Positions 35,022-44,624 of a DNA stretch of 64,000 bases are shown here, piece by piece. Under the pieces are notes generated by a model, which did not search any database, was not told where the DNA came from, and saw nothing but the letters and a program-made list of their open reading frames with translations. Location of the stretch: NCBI GenBank assembly GCA_965247505.1, contig OZ252020.1, forward strand, positions 3,348,001 to 3,412,000, written 5' to 3'. The position numbers and the translations under genes were made by a program. The stretch is from CAIYRG01 sp965247505 (lineage in GTDB: Bacteria > Pseudomonadota > Alphaproteobacteria > Micropepsales > Micropepsaceae). Position 1 is the first letter of the stretch. Each line of letters starts with the position of its first letter.

Positions 35022-36566
35022 TCACGGGCTCCGGGATGCCGGGTCAGGGTCCAGGCGTTCGAGCATGACGCGCAGGAACCGGCCGGTGGTTCCGAGCTCC
35101 TGGAACGGCAGGTGGACGAGGAGCCAGGGCACGGACAGGGGGCGAGCGAAGGCCGGCGCGGCGTAGACGGCGGCCGCGGCCGCGGCGGCCCAGGCCGCGA
35201 GCCCGATGGCGAGCGTGGCCGCCGCGGGGAGCGCGGCCCGGTCGGCAAACCCGGTGGCGGCCCACAGCGCGGCGGCGGCCCAGGCAGCCGCCCACAGGGC
35301 GGGCATGTGGCATCGGAGCAGGCGCTGCCAGCGAAGGCCGAGCAGGGCCAGGGCGAGCTGCGTGACCAGGAGGTGCCGGAAGATGCGCGCGGCGACGATC
35401 GCGGCGGCGGCCCCGGCGAGCCCCCAGCGCATGCCCATCCAGACGCCGAACACCATGAGCAGGGCGAAGAGCGCCTCGCGCCATGCCTCGCGATAGACCG
35501 CTCCGAGGGCCCGTATCGCGGGTACGTTGATGACGTTGCAAGTATGGAAGGCGGTGCCGGCGGCCATGACTTGCAGGACGGGAACGGCGGCGTCCCATTG
35601 CGGGCCGAACAGGACAGCGATGATTTCTGGGGCGCACAGCGCCATCGGGACGCTCGCGGGTATGGCCAGGAGCGCCGTCAACTCCATGCCGTGGAGATAG
35701 ACGGGGCGGAGACGGTCGATTCGTTGCTGGCGTTCTGCCATAGCGGGAAACAGCACCCTCGGGAGGAGGTTTCCAAGACGGTTCGGCGCCCCGGCCACGC
35801 GCCATGCCTGGGTGTAGTGTCCGAGGAGCGCCGCGCCGAGGCCGTTTGCAAGGGCGAAGTGGGCGCCCCGCCCGGCGATCGCTGTCATCAGGGCGGAGAG
35901 GGAGAATCCCGTCCCGAACCGGAGCAGCTCGGCGGCTTCGCGCCGCGAGAGGGCCGGGCGCAGCGGCGGCGGGCGGCAGGCGACGACCGCCGCCGTGAAC
36001 AGCGCGTGCCGCGCGAGAAGGCCGCCTACCAGCGACCAGGGGCCGAATCCATTGAGCGCGAGCGCGATCGCGACCAGCCCGTAGCCGGCCGCCTGCGAGA
36101 GCAGCGTGGCGAGCATGAGCTGCCCGAAGTGGAGCCAGCGGCGGAGCAGGTGCTGGGAAACCTCGCCGAGGCCGGTGATGACGAAGATCGCTGACAGCGC
36201 CCCGAGAATCGCCGGCGCCTCGGGGTCGGCGAAGAACCGCGCGAGCGCCGGGGACGCGAACCACACCGCCGCGCTCAGCACGGCACCGAGGGCCGCCGAC
36301 AGGGCGAAGCCGGTTGCGACATGCCGCTCGGTCAGTCCGGGGCGCTGGACGATCGCCGGTCCGATTCCGAGCTTTCCGGTGATTTGGATCACCCCGACGA
36401 AGATCATGGCGATGGCGACCACTCCGAAGTCGCGCGGCGTGAGCAGGCGTGAGAGGACGGCGAGGACGGCGAGCGAGAGCAGCGTCTCGCCGACGGCCGT
36501 GAGCGCGGACCAGCGTAGCGCATGCACGGTCCGTCCGGTCAGGGACGGCGAGTGCGGCTCAGTCAC
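35022..36566 (-). CDS. Polysaccharide flippase, PST/Wzx family
   Basis: The product is about 514 residues from GTG 36566, which overlaps the sulfotransferase stop (GTGACTGA); ATG 36599 is an alternative. It has 12-14 hydrophobic helices with the N-terminal signature RTVHALRWSALTAVGETLLS and LLTPRDFGVVAIAMIFVG typical of the PST subfamily (RfbX/WzxC-type). It moves undecaprenyl-linked repeat units across the inner membrane. The coupling with the upstream sulfotransferase suggests that the unit may be sulfated before or around export. Confidence 0.9.
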   Translation of the reverse strand: MTEPHSPSLTGRTVHALRWSALTAVGETLLSLAVLAVLSRLLTPRDFGVVAIAMIFVGVIQITGKLGIGPAIVQRPGLTERHVATGFALSAALGAVLSAAVWFASPALARFFADPEAPAILGALSAIFVITGLGEVSQHLLRRWLHFGQLMLATLLSQAAGYGLVAIALALNGFGPWSLVGGLLARHALFTAAVVACRPPPLRPALSRREAAELLRFGTGFSLSALMTAIAGRGAHFALANGLGAALLGHYTQAWRVAGAPNRLGNLLPRVLFPAMAERQQRIDRLRPVYLHGMELTALLAIPASVPMALCAPEIIAVLFGPQWDAAVPVLQVMAAGTAFHTCNVINVPAIRALGAVYREAWREALFALLMVFGVWMGMRWGLAGAAAAIVAARIFRHLLVTQLALALLGLRWQRLLRCHMPALWAAAWAAAALWAATGFADRAALPAAATLAIGLAAWAAAAAAAVYAAPAFARPLSVPWLLVHLPFQELGTTGRFLRVMLERLDPDPASRSP

Positions 36567-37521
36567 TGCCGTGGGCGGCTTCGCCGGACGCCTCGTCATA
36601 GCCGCCGATCCGGAAGTCCTCGGCGTAGCGCCGTCTCAGCAAGGCGGCCGTAGCGGTGCCGGGCGGTTCCGCGGTGCCCACGCCGCGCGGGCCGGGGTTC
36701 AGCCGGGGGAGCTCGCGAAAGGGCAGTCCCAATCGGCCCGTCACCGCGTGCCAGTCGGCATCGAGGCATTCACAATGTCCGAGGAAATCGGGCAGGCGGC
36801 CATCTGCGGTGCGGATCTGCCGGTGCTGGGAGAGCCAGTGCCGGTCGGCGAAGGCGTCGGATCCCCATGGCGTCTCGAGCCAGCGGCAGAACTCGGCGAA
36901 CGTCATGCCGAGGCTCAGCCCGTGCCAGGGCTCGATGAACCAGCGCGCCGCCTTGCGGTCGCGCAGTGCCAGGGCGTGCTTGTCGGCATGGCAGGAACGG
37001 GTCCGGTCGAGGGGATGGCGGATAAAGGCGAAGGTGAAGTATCCGCGCGCCTCGGGGCGCCGCGCGAGCACCTCGCCGAGGGTGCGGCCGCGGAACAGCT
37101 CGGCATCGGGGTCCGCCGTGCGCAGCGCGTCGATGATGCTGCGCGAGGCGGCCTTGGGGTTGCAGAGCCAGAGGAAGCGGTAGCGGCGCGAGACCATCTT
37201 CTCGGCGCGCAGATCGGTCCGGCAGCCGGCGGTCGTGACGAGCGCCAGCGCGGCCGCGTGGTCCTGCGCCCCGATGGCGGTGGCCAGCGCCGCCGCCACG
37301 TCGCGGTGTTCGGGCGTCGGGGAATCGGCGAGCCGGCGGGCCAGGCGTTCGAGGAGCCGGTCAAGCGTCCGGTTGCGGACGGCGGCGCCGATTCCACGGG
37401 TAGCCCGGGCCGGCAGCAGGCCGCAGCGGCGGGCGCGCCCGAGGATGCGGCCGAGCAGCCGCGCCGTGCCGTGCGGATAGGGGCTCATGGTGTCGGTGAC
37501 ACTCTCGGGATCGTCGCGCAT
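36559..37521 (-). CDS. Sulfotransferase family 2-like protein
   Basis: This is a 320-residue protein. The PAPS 5'-phosphosulfate loop-like FLWLCNPKAASRSIIDAL is followed by FAFIRHPLDRTRSCHADKH, the 3'-phosphate-binding R-x-P-x-x-R motif of carbohydrate sulfotransferases. ATG 37521 was chosen because the extended frame upstream overlaps the divergent GT2 gene. It is divergently transcribed from the glycosyltransferase operon, across a 156-bp intergenic region, and overlaps the flippase start. It probably sulfates the glycan made by this locus. Confidence 0.82.
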   Translation of the reverse strand: MRDDPESVTDTMSPYPHGTARLLGRILGRARRCGLLPARATRGIGAAVRNRTLDRLLERLARRLADSPTPEHRDVAAALATAIGAQDHAAALALVTTAGCRTDLRAEKMVSRRYRFLWLCNPKAASRSIIDALRTADPDAELFRGRTLGEVLARRPEARGYFTFAFIRHPLDRTRSCHADKHALALRDRKAARWFIEPWHGLSLGMTFAEFCRWLETPWGSDAFADRHWLSQHRQIRTADGRLPDFLGHCECLDADWHAVTGRLGLPFRELPRLNPGPRGVGTAEPPGTATAALLRRRYAEDFRIGGYDEASGEAAHGSD

Positions 37522-37677
37522 GGGCGGGCTCGGTCTCGTGGCCTCCGGGGCTGGCCGAGAGGAGCCGGTACAGGAATCCGGCGCGGCGCGCAAACCGGTC
37601 CGGGCGGAACAGCATACCGGCCGCGCGCGGTGCGATCCGGGGCGAGAGCGGATTGCGGCGGCCTCAAAGCAAGCCGA

Positions 37678-38703
37678 ATGCCGCCGGTCTCGGTGATCGT
37701 CCCGGCGCGCGATGCCACGGCGACGCTGGCGCGGGCGCTCGAATCGGTGCTTGCCCAGGACTATGCCGGCGGGTTCGAGGTGATCGTCGCGGACGGCTCG
37801 GAGAGCGCCGGGACGGGCGCTCTGGTGCGGCGGCGTTTTCCCGGAGTGCGGCTGGTTCCCAACCCCGGGCGCGAGATCGCCTGCGGGTTGAACGCCGCGC
37901 TGCACGCGGCCCGCTATCCGGTCATCGCGCGCTGCGATGCCCGGGTGGAGCTGCCGCAGGGGTACCTCACCCGCGCGGTTGCGACGCTGTTGCGCACCGG
38001 GGCGGCCAATGTGGGCGGGCGCCTCAATCCGGTCGGGTTCTCGTTCTTCGAACGTGCGGTGGCGCTGGCGACGGGCACGGCGCTGGGCGCGGGCGGCGCC
38101 CGCTACCGCATTGATGGCGCCGAGGGTCCGGTCGACACGGTGTTCCTGGGCGTATTCCGGCGCGAAGCGCTGGAGGCCGCGGGGGGCTTCGACGAGAGCC
38201 TCCTGCGCAACGAGGACTACGAGCTCAACTGGCGGCTGCGCGCGCGCGGCGGGACGGTGTGGTTCGACCCGGCGCTGGTCGTGGCCTACCGGCCGCGTGG
38301 GAGCCTTCGGGCGCTGGCGCGGCAGTACTTCGACTACGGGCGCTGGAAGCGGGTGGTGCTCGGGCGCCATCCCCGCTCGCTCAAGCTCCGGCAGGCGGCG
38401 GCCCCGCTGCTGCTGGCGGCACTGGCGGCCTCGGGCGCGCTTGCCGTGGCCGGAGGAGCGGCCGCGGCCGGGGGGCTGGCCGGCGGGGCCGCGCCGGGGA
38501 CCGGGACGTTGCTCATGGGCGCGGCGGCGGTCTGCCCCGCCGTCTACGGGCTGCTGCTCATCGGCGCCTCCGCGGCGATCGGGCTTCGCCGCCGGTGCGC
38601 CGAAGCGGTGCTGCTGCCGGTTGTGGCGGCAACCATCCATCTTGCCTGGGCGGCCGGGTTCTTCGCGGGTGCGCCGGGCGGTGCGGGCGCGAAGAGGCGG
38701 TGA
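37678..38703 (+). CDS. GT2 glycosyltransferase, ExoA-like
   Basis: This is a 341-residue protein. The GT-A core has VSVIVPARDATATLARALES, EVIVADGSES (DxD-like region), RCDARVELP, and the acceptor motif GGFDESLLRNEDYELNWRLR. Three to four hydrophobic segments lie at the C-terminus (LLLAALAASGALAV; GTLLMGAAAVCPAVYGLLLI). This layout matches ExoA-type succinoglycan glycosyltransferases working at the inner membrane. Its stop overlaps the next gene's GTG by 4 bases, so it heads a tightly coupled operon. Confidence 0.9.
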   Translation: MPPVSVIVPARDATATLARALESVLAQDYAGGFEVIVADGSESAGTGALVRRRFPGVRLVPNPGREIACGLNAALHAARYPVIARCDARVELPQGYLTRAVATLLRTGAANVGGRLNPVGFSFFERAVALATGTALGAGGARYRIDGAEGPVDTVFLGVFRREALEAAGGFDESLLRNEDYELNWRLRARGGTVWFDPALVVAYRPRGSLRALARQYFDYGRWKRVVLGRHPRSLKLRQAAAPLLLAALAASGALAVAGGAAAAGGLAGGAAPGTGTLLMGAAAVCPAVYGLLLIGASAAIGLRRRCAEAVLLPVVAATIHLAWAAGFFAGAPGGAGAKRR

Positions 38704-40964
38704 CGGTGCGGGCGCCAGCATGGGAGACGTGGTTGCGGTTCGGCGTTCTCGCCGGCATCGGGCTGCTGCTGCTGACTCCGTTCGTGGTGTCGCAGGGAAC
38801 CATCTTCCCGTTTGTGGTCGGGAAGGCGGTATGGTCGCGCTCGGTCATCGAGGTGGTGTTCGCGCTGTGGGCGGTGCTGGCGCTCGCCAATCCGGCCTGC
38901 CGCCCGCCGCGGTCCTGGGTGCTGGCGGCGCTCGCCGCCGGCCTCGCCGTCTCGCTGCTCGCGGCCTGTTTCGGGGTGAGCTTCCAGCGCAGCCTGTGGT
39001 CGAGCTACGAGCGCATGCAGGGAGTGGTGGACGGTGCGCACTGGATGGCGCTCGCGGCCGTGCTGGTGTCGGTGCTGCGTACCGATGCAGCCTGGCGGCG
39101 GCTTCTGATGGCGAGCGCGGGCGCCGGGGCAGCGATGGCCTGCCTGGTCATCGCCCGGCACTACGAGATGGACGTTCCGTTCTACGGTGCAATGCCCGAG
39201 CAGCACCTGCCGCGCATGAGCGGTCCGCTCGGCAATCCGATCTATCTCAGCGCCTACCTGCTGGCGAACCTGATGCTGGCGCTGGGGCTCGCCATGCGGG
39301 CCTGGCTGATCCCCGCGCCTCCCGCAACGTCCGCCGCCGCCCGGACGGCACGGGCGGCACGGGCGGGGCGCAGGCGAGGCGCGCGCACGCGCGAGAAGGC
39401 GCCCGCGAAAAGCGGCGTCCGCCCGGCGGCGGGACGGCTGGCCGGGCTCGCCTGGGCCGTGGCGGCGGGGCTCCAACTCTGGGGGCTGGGGCTCGCCGGC
39501 TCGGTCGGCGGCTTCGCGGGCCTGTTCGCCGCCCTCGCGTTTGTCGCCGCCGCCACCGTATTCCTGGCACGAAGGCGGGCACGCTGGATCGCGGCGGGCG
39601 CGCTGGCGGCGCTCGCGCTATTGGCCATCGGGGCCGGGATCCGTTTCGTCCACCCCGACCGCACCGCGCTACCCGGGTTCGAGCACCCGGCCGCGCGCTA
39701 CGTGGCCAGCGTACACCTTCAGCGTCCCGGCGTTCAGAGCCGACTCGCCGCCTGGGAGGCGGGTCTCGAGGGATTCGCCGCGCGCCCGGTGCTGGGGTGG
39801 GGACCGGAGAACTTCGCGGCGGTCTTCGGCCGCTTCGCATCGGGCTACGGGGCCGTCACGGAGCCGCACGACCAGGCCCACGGCAAGCTGGTCGAGGTTG
39901 CCGCAACCACGGGGGCGGCGGGTGCCGGGGCGTATCTCGGGCTGTGGGCGCTGGCGTTGCTGGCCGTGTGGCGGGCCGCACGGGGGATGGGGGCGGGAGA
40001 GCGGGCGCTGGCGCTGGGCGTGGGCGGGGCGCTGGCGGGCACGCTGGCGCAGAGCCAGTTCCTGTTCGATACGCAAGCGGGCTCGCTGCAGACCATCTTG
40101 CTGCTCGGCTTCGCCGCGGGGCTGGAGGCAAAGGCGTTTGCGGAGCCGCATCATCCCCGGCTGCCCGCGCGGCTGCCGGCGCGGTGCGCAGCGCTGTTTG
40201 GGGGACGCCGCGTGCGGATCGCGCTCGGGGCGGCGTCGGTCGCGCTCGCAGCCGGCGGGCTGACGGTGCATCAGGGGATTTATGCTGCCGCGGATGTAGG
40301 GCATCTGCCGGCGAACCGGGGGTCCTGGAGTTCCATGGAGGGCGGCATCGAGGGCTTCCGGCCACTTGCCAACACCTGGCGCTGGGTGCTGTTCGACGCG
40401 CTTGGCCATAACTGGCCGCGGCTGCGGGCCGAGAACGGCCCCGGCGCCCGGGACCTGCTCGACTGGGCGTCGCGCGAGGCGGCGGAGGTGGTGCGTACGG
40501 AGCCGCGGAGCTGGCGCATCCAGCAGAGCCTGGCGCGGATGTACCGCGCCGCCGCCGCGACCGATCCGCAATACGCGGCGCCGGCACGGCGCTCCCTCGA
40601 ACGCGTGCGGGCGCTCGCTCCCAACCGCGCGGTGTTTCCGGCCGTGCTGCGCCCGCCGGACGGCCTCGCATCGAGAAGGCTCGAGGCCGGCCGCCACGAG
40701 TTGCGCTGGCGGTGGCCCGAAGACGTGGGATACCTCGCCGTGGGGGAGTCCCGCGGTGACGGCTCCTGGCGTTTCGTCCTCCACGTCTACGAACCGGCGC
40801 GGACCTCGTTCGTCCTGCCCCAGGGCCGGGCGCCCGGAGAGTGGCGCTACCGCATCAAGGCCTGCCTATATCCCGGCCGATGCAGCGCTTCGGTCGAGTG
40901 GCCGGCGCCCGCGCCGCCGGCGGGCGGGAACGGCCTGGACGGCGCAGGGGAGCCGGCGCGGTGA
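38700..40964 (+). CDS. O-antigen ligase/polymerase-like membrane protein
   Basis: The product is 754 residues from GTG 38700 (overlapping TGA); GTG 38706 is an alternative. About ten or more hydrophobic helices are present, with the Wzy_C/WaaL signature around RLAAWEAGLEGFAARPVLGW and GWGPENF, followed by the conserved EPHDQAHGKLVEVAATTG. A long C-terminal soluble part (about 250 residues) has helical segments and a beta-rich end. It either ligates the glycan to lipid A core or another acceptor, or polymerises repeat units. It overlaps the next gene by 4 bases. Confidence 0.85.
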   Translation: MTVRAPAWETWLRFGVLAGIGLLLLTPFVVSQGTIFPFVVGKAVWSRSVIEVVFALWAVLALANPACRPPRSWVLAALAAGLAVSLLAACFGVSFQRSLWSSYERMQGVVDGAHWMALAAVLVSVLRTDAAWRRLLMASAGAGAAMACLVIARHYEMDVPFYGAMPEQHLPRMSGPLGNPIYLSAYLLANLMLALGLAMRAWLIPAPPATSAAARTARAARAGRRRGARTREKAPAKSGVRPAAGRLAGLAWAVAAGLQLWGLGLAGSVGGFAGLFAALAFVAAATVFLARRRARWIAAGALAALALLAIGAGIRFVHPDRTALPGFEHPAARYVASVHLQRPGVQSRLAAWEAGLEGFAARPVLGWGPENFAAVFGRFASGYGAVTEPHDQAHGKLVEVAATTGAAGAGAYLGLWALALLAVWRAARGMGAGERALALGVGGALAGTLAQSQFLFDTQAGSLQTILLLGFAAGLEAKAFAEPHHPRLPARLPARCAALFGGRRVRIALGAASVALAAGGLTVHQGIYAAADVGHLPANRGSWSSMEGGIEGFRPLANTWRWVLFDALGHNWPRLRAENGPGARDLLDWASREAAEVVRTEPRSWRIQQSLARMYRAAAATDPQYAAPARRSLERVRALAPNRAVFPAVLRPPDGLASRRLEAGRHELRWRWPEDVGYLAVGESRGDGSWRFVLHVYEPARTSFVLPQGRAPGEWRYRIKACLYPGRCSASVEWPAPAPPAGGNGLDGAGEPAR

Positions 40965-41656
40965 AGCGGACGGAGGCAACGAACCCATGCACATGCGACG
41001 GGGAGAGGCCGGTAACGGGCCGCGAACGCTACAAGCGCCCGTTCGATCTCGCGCTGATGGCGCTCGCGCTGCTGCTGCTGGGGCCGTTGTGGCTGGCGCT
41101 CGGGGGCGCAATCGCGCTGGCGATCCGCATCGAGGGCGGAGGTCCCGTGCTCTACCGCCAGGCGCGGCTGGGACGGGACGGACGGGTGTTCCGGATGGTC
41201 AAGTTCCGCACCATGGTCGAGGACGCCGAGGAGCGCACCGGACCGGTGTGGGCGGCGTGGCGCGATGAGCGCAGCACCGCGGCCGGCCGGGTGCTGCGCC
41301 GGTACCATCTCGACGAGCTGCCGCAGGTGGTCAACGTGCTGAGGGGGGAGATGAGCCTGGTGGGGCCGCGACCCGAGCGTCCGGCGCTGGCCGCGCGGAT
41401 CGGCCGGACGGTGCCGGGCTTCGAGAGCCGGCTGAGGGTGCGGCCGGGGATCGCGGGGCTGGCCCAGTGGCGGGGCGGCCATCCCTTCCATGCGCGGCAC
41501 AAGCTCCGCTACGACAATCTCTACATCGCACGGATGAGTCCGTGGCTGGACCTCAGGCTGTTTGCGGCCTGCGTGTGCAGGGCGCTGCGCCCGTCGGCCG
41601 GGCGCGCCGCCGCCTGCCGCGGCCGGACGCTGCGGCCCCGGCGCTCCGGCGCATGA
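40961..41656 (+). CDS. Undecaprenyl-phosphate sugar-1-phosphate transferase (Bac_transf family)
   Basis: The product is 231 residues from GTG 40961, which overlaps the ligase stop (GTGA). A single N-terminal membrane helix (LALMALALLLLGPLWLAL) is followed by the family core: VLYRQARLGRDGRVFRMVKF, YHLDELPQVVNVLRGEMSLV and GPRPE. This is the priming enzyme that loads the first sugar phosphate on the lipid carrier, like WcaJ/WbaP catalytic domains. It is a short monotopic form without the extra N-terminal helices. Confidence 0.92.
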   Translation: MKRTEATNPCTCDGERPVTGRERYKRPFDLALMALALLLLGPLWLALGGAIALAIRIEGGGPVLYRQARLGRDGRVFRMVKFRTMVEDAEERTGPVWAAWRDERSTAAGRVLRRYHLDELPQVVNVLRGEMSLVGPRPERPALAARIGRTVPGFESRLRVRPGIAGLAQWRGGHPFHARHKLRYDNLYIARMSPWLDLRLFAACVCRALRPSAGRAAACRGRTLRPRRSGA

Positions 41657-41669
41657 CAGGAAGCCTCCC

Positions 41670-44624
41670 ATGTCCGTGACGTCAAAACCGGTCCCTGAGG
41701 CCGCAGCCGCCCGCCCGGGCGCGGCCGCGGTGCGCGGCAACGACTGGCACCAGGTCGCGGCGCCGGAGCCGGCGGCGTTCAGGCCCGCCCTCCCGATCAG
41801 CGTCATCGTGCCCTGCTTCGGAGCGCCGGGGGCGCTGGCGCTCACCCTCGCGGGGCTGGAGGGCCAGGACTATCCGCCCGCGCTGTTCGAGGTCGTTGTC
41901 GTCGACGACGGTTCTCGCCCGCCGCTCCGCACCCCCGCCTCGACAGTGCTCCCCGTGCGGACGGTGCGCCAGGAGCGGCGCGGGTTCGGGCTTGCACGGG
42001 CCAGGAACGCCGGCGCGCGCGCGGCGCTCTATGACATCCTCGTGTTTCTCGACGGCGACGTGATCGCGGAAGCCGGGCTGCTCGCGGCCCACGCCCGCTG
42101 GCACCACGCGGTCTCGGACGCGCTGACACTCGGCTTCTGCGCCTATGTGCCGGTGGAGGGGGTGGATGCCGCGACGGTCCGCGGCCGGGCGGCATCGCTC
42201 GCGGAACTGTTCGCCGGCCGGCCCTTCGACCAGCCCTGGCTGGAGCGGCACATGGCGCGGACCGCGGACCTGACCTCGGGGCACGACGACCTGTTCCGGG
42301 CCGTGACCGGCCACAATCTCGGGATATCCAGGGCTTTCTTTGAGGAGGTGGGTGGGTTCGACGAGTCGTTCGCCCGCTATGGCGGGGAGGACACCGAGTT
42401 CGGCTACCGGGTGCAGATGCGGGGCGGACTGCTGGTGCCGTCGCGCGGCGCCTTCGGCTGGCACCAGGGGCGCTGGGCCGAAGGCCGGGCCGGCAAGGAA
42501 AGGGCTCTGGAGCTTCAGAGCGCGAAGCTCGCGCATCTCATTGCGGACCCCGGCTTTCGGCGCGCGGCGCCCGGGCGCAGTTACCCGGTGCCGCGGCACG
42601 TCGTCGTCATCGAGGCCGGCGATGTGCCGGTCGGGCGCCTGGTCGAGTCGGCCGAGGCGCTGCTCGCCGATCCGGAAGGAGACCTCGCGGTCTGGATCGA
42701 GGCGTCGGGAGACCCGGACGCCAGGCGCGCGCTGGAGGAGGCGCTGGGGCCGGACCCGCGGGTGCGCGTTGCGGCCGCGGGCGGCGCGCTCGACGCCTTC
42801 CCGGTTTCCCCCTTCCACATCGCCCTGCCCGCCGGCGCCGTGCCGGGCCGCGGGCTGGTGCGCGGGCTGCGTTGGGCGCTCGGCGACGCCGCGACCGCGA
42901 CCGCCGCCGTCGGCGGCGGCGCGCAGGCGTCGATCGCGCGGGTGTGGGCGCTCCACCGCGCCCGGCGTGCGGGAGGGCAGGCCGCCGACTACGGCGGGAC
43001 GCGCAGGATCGCAGCCGCGCGCCTCGCGCTCGGCCGCGCCCTCCCGGTCGTCCGGCGCCCCGGGCGGACGCGGAGCCTCCGCGGCGTCCGTACCGCGGCG
43101 GCGCGGGTGTGGGCGGAGGCGCGGTACGTGCGGGGGCTTCGCACCGGCTGGCGGTTCGCGCGCTGGCTCGCCTTGGGGCTTCGCTGGTGGCTGCGCCAGG
43201 GCGGTGGCGGAGCGGTGGCCCCGGCCGCGCCGCCGGCCCGGGCGAGGGCGCAAGCCGACCCGCCGCTGGGGGCGGAGATCGCGGCGCTCGGCGCCCGCGC
43301 CCGGGCGGTGTTCGCGGCGTCGTCGCGGGTTGTCCACGATCTCGACGGCAGGCATGTCGACGCGGTGCTGGCCGACACGCCGGCGCAGGCGGCGGGCATC
43401 GAGGCGCCGGCCGTCATCCTCTGCGAGGCGCGCGGACTCGCGGTGCCGGCCCTGGATCCGGCGCTCGACAACCCGATCGGCTGGGTGCGCGAGGTCGAGC
43501 ATCGCGTCGCGGCGCTCGGGCCGCCGCGCCTGCTCCCGCCCGGGGTGCGGGCGCATCGCGCGGTGGGGGCTGGGGACCGGGACGCGCTCCGGCACTGCCA
43601 CCACCTCGAGGACGTGGCGGCGTTCCACGCGGGCGCCGCCGAGCGCGCCGGCACGCTGGCCCGGCTTGCCGCCCGCGGGGTGCCGGTGCACCTCGCCGAG
43701 CGCGACCCTGCGCTGGAGACGCTGCTCGGCGCCGAGCTCCACGGGTTGATGACGGAAGAGATCCGCGGCGCCGGCGCCGCGGCGCGCGAGGCGCTCAGCA
43801 TAGCTGCGCGGCGGGCGGCGCTGCGCACCCATTCGCTGCGCGCCCGCGCCCGCCAGGTGTGCGCGGGCGCGGGCGCCGAGGCGCCCGGGCTGCCGCGCAT
43901 CTCGGTGCTGCTCGCGACCCGCCGGCCGGGGCATCTGGCGGCGGCGCTCGCCAATGTCGCCCGGCAGCGCTATCCGCGCCTCGAGCTGGTGCTGGCGCTG
44001 CACGGGCCAGGATTCGCGCCGGACGCGGTGGAACGCGCCGCCGCCGGCTTCGCTCATCCGGTGAAGCTGCTGCGCCTCGACGGGAGCAGGCCTCTGGGTT
44101 CGGTGCTGGGCGCGGCGGCGGACGCGGCGAGCGGCGTCCTGCTCGCCAAGATGGACGACGACGACCTCTACGGCGCCGAGCATCTCTGGGACCTCGCGCT
44201 CGCCCGCGAGTATTCCGGCGCGGCGCTGGTCGGGAAGTTCCCCGCCACGGTCTATCTCGCCCGCAGCGACCGCACCGTGCGCCGCCGCCGGGTGCCGAGC
44301 GAGACGTGGTCGTCCTCGATCACCGGCGGCACGATGCTGATCGGGCGGGCCGATCTGGAGCGCGCGGGCGGCTGGCGCCGGGTCCCGCGCCATGTCGACG
44401 AGGCGCTGGTCGAGGACGTGCTGCGCGGGGGCGGCGGCGTCTACCGCACCCATGACGCGGGCTACCTGACGATCCGTCACGGCGGCCGGCATACCTGGGA
44501 GGCGGACGATGCCGTGTTCCTGGTCCAGGCGGAGGCCGTGCATTCCGGCTGGCACCCGGCGCTGGCGGGAATCGAGGATCCGCCGCCGCCGGACAGGCCT
44601 TGTGCGAGGCGGGACGATGCCTGA
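41670..44624 (+). CDS. Bifunctional GT2 glycosyltransferase (two GT-A domains)
   Basis: This is a 984-residue protein. Domain 1 (about 30-290) has ISVIVPCFGAPGALALTLAG, VVVDDGS, VFLDGDV and the galactosyltransferase-like GGFDESFARYGGEDTEFGYR. The middle (about 300-700) is Arg/Ala-rich. Domain 2 (about 735-950) has RISVLLATRRPGHLAAALAN, LAKMDDDDLYG and SITGGTMLIGRADLERAGGW. It probably adds two sugars in sequence. The start at 41670 follows the previous gene by 13 bases. The very high GC creates several long antisense frames, which I disregard. Confidence 0.82.
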   Translation: MSVTSKPVPEAAAARPGAAAVRGNDWHQVAAPEPAAFRPALPISVIVPCFGAPGALALTLAGLEGQDYPPALFEVVVVDDGSRPPLRTPASTVLPVRTVRQERRGFGLARARNAGARAALYDILVFLDGDVIAEAGLLAAHARWHHAVSDALTLGFCAYVPVEGVDAATVRGRAASLAELFAGRPFDQPWLERHMARTADLTSGHDDLFRAVTGHNLGISRAFFEEVGGFDESFARYGGEDTEFGYRVQMRGGLLVPSRGAFGWHQGRWAEGRAGKERALELQSAKLAHLIADPGFRRAAPGRSYPVPRHVVVIEAGDVPVGRLVESAEALLADPEGDLAVWIEASGDPDARRALEEALGPDPRVRVAAAGGALDAFPVSPFHIALPAGAVPGRGLVRGLRWALGDAATATAAVGGGAQASIARVWALHRARRAGGQAADYGGTRRIAAARLALGRALPVVRRPGRTRSLRGVRTAAARVWAEARYVRGLRTGWRFARWLALGLRWWLRQGGGGAVAPAAPPARARAQADPPLGAEIAALGARARAVFAASSRVVHDLDGRHVDAVLADTPAQAAGIEAPAVILCEARGLAVPALDPALDNPIGWVREVEHRVAALGPPRLLPPGVRAHRAVGAGDRDALRHCHHLEDVAAFHAGAAERAGTLARLAARGVPVHLAERDPALETLLGAELHGLMTEEIRGAGAAAREALSIAARRAALRTHSLRARARQVCAGAGAEAPGLPRISVLLATRRPGHLAAALANVARQRYPRLELVLALHGPGFAPDAVERAAAGFAHPVKLLRLDGSRPLGSVLGAAADAASGVLLAKMDDDDLYGAEHLWDLALAREYSGAALVGKFPATVYLARSDRTVRRRRVPSETWSSSITGGTMLIGRADLERAGGWRRVPRHVDEALVEDVLRGGGGVYRTHDAGYLTIRHGGRHTWEADDAVFLVQAEAVHSGWHPALAGIEDPPPPDRPCARRDDA

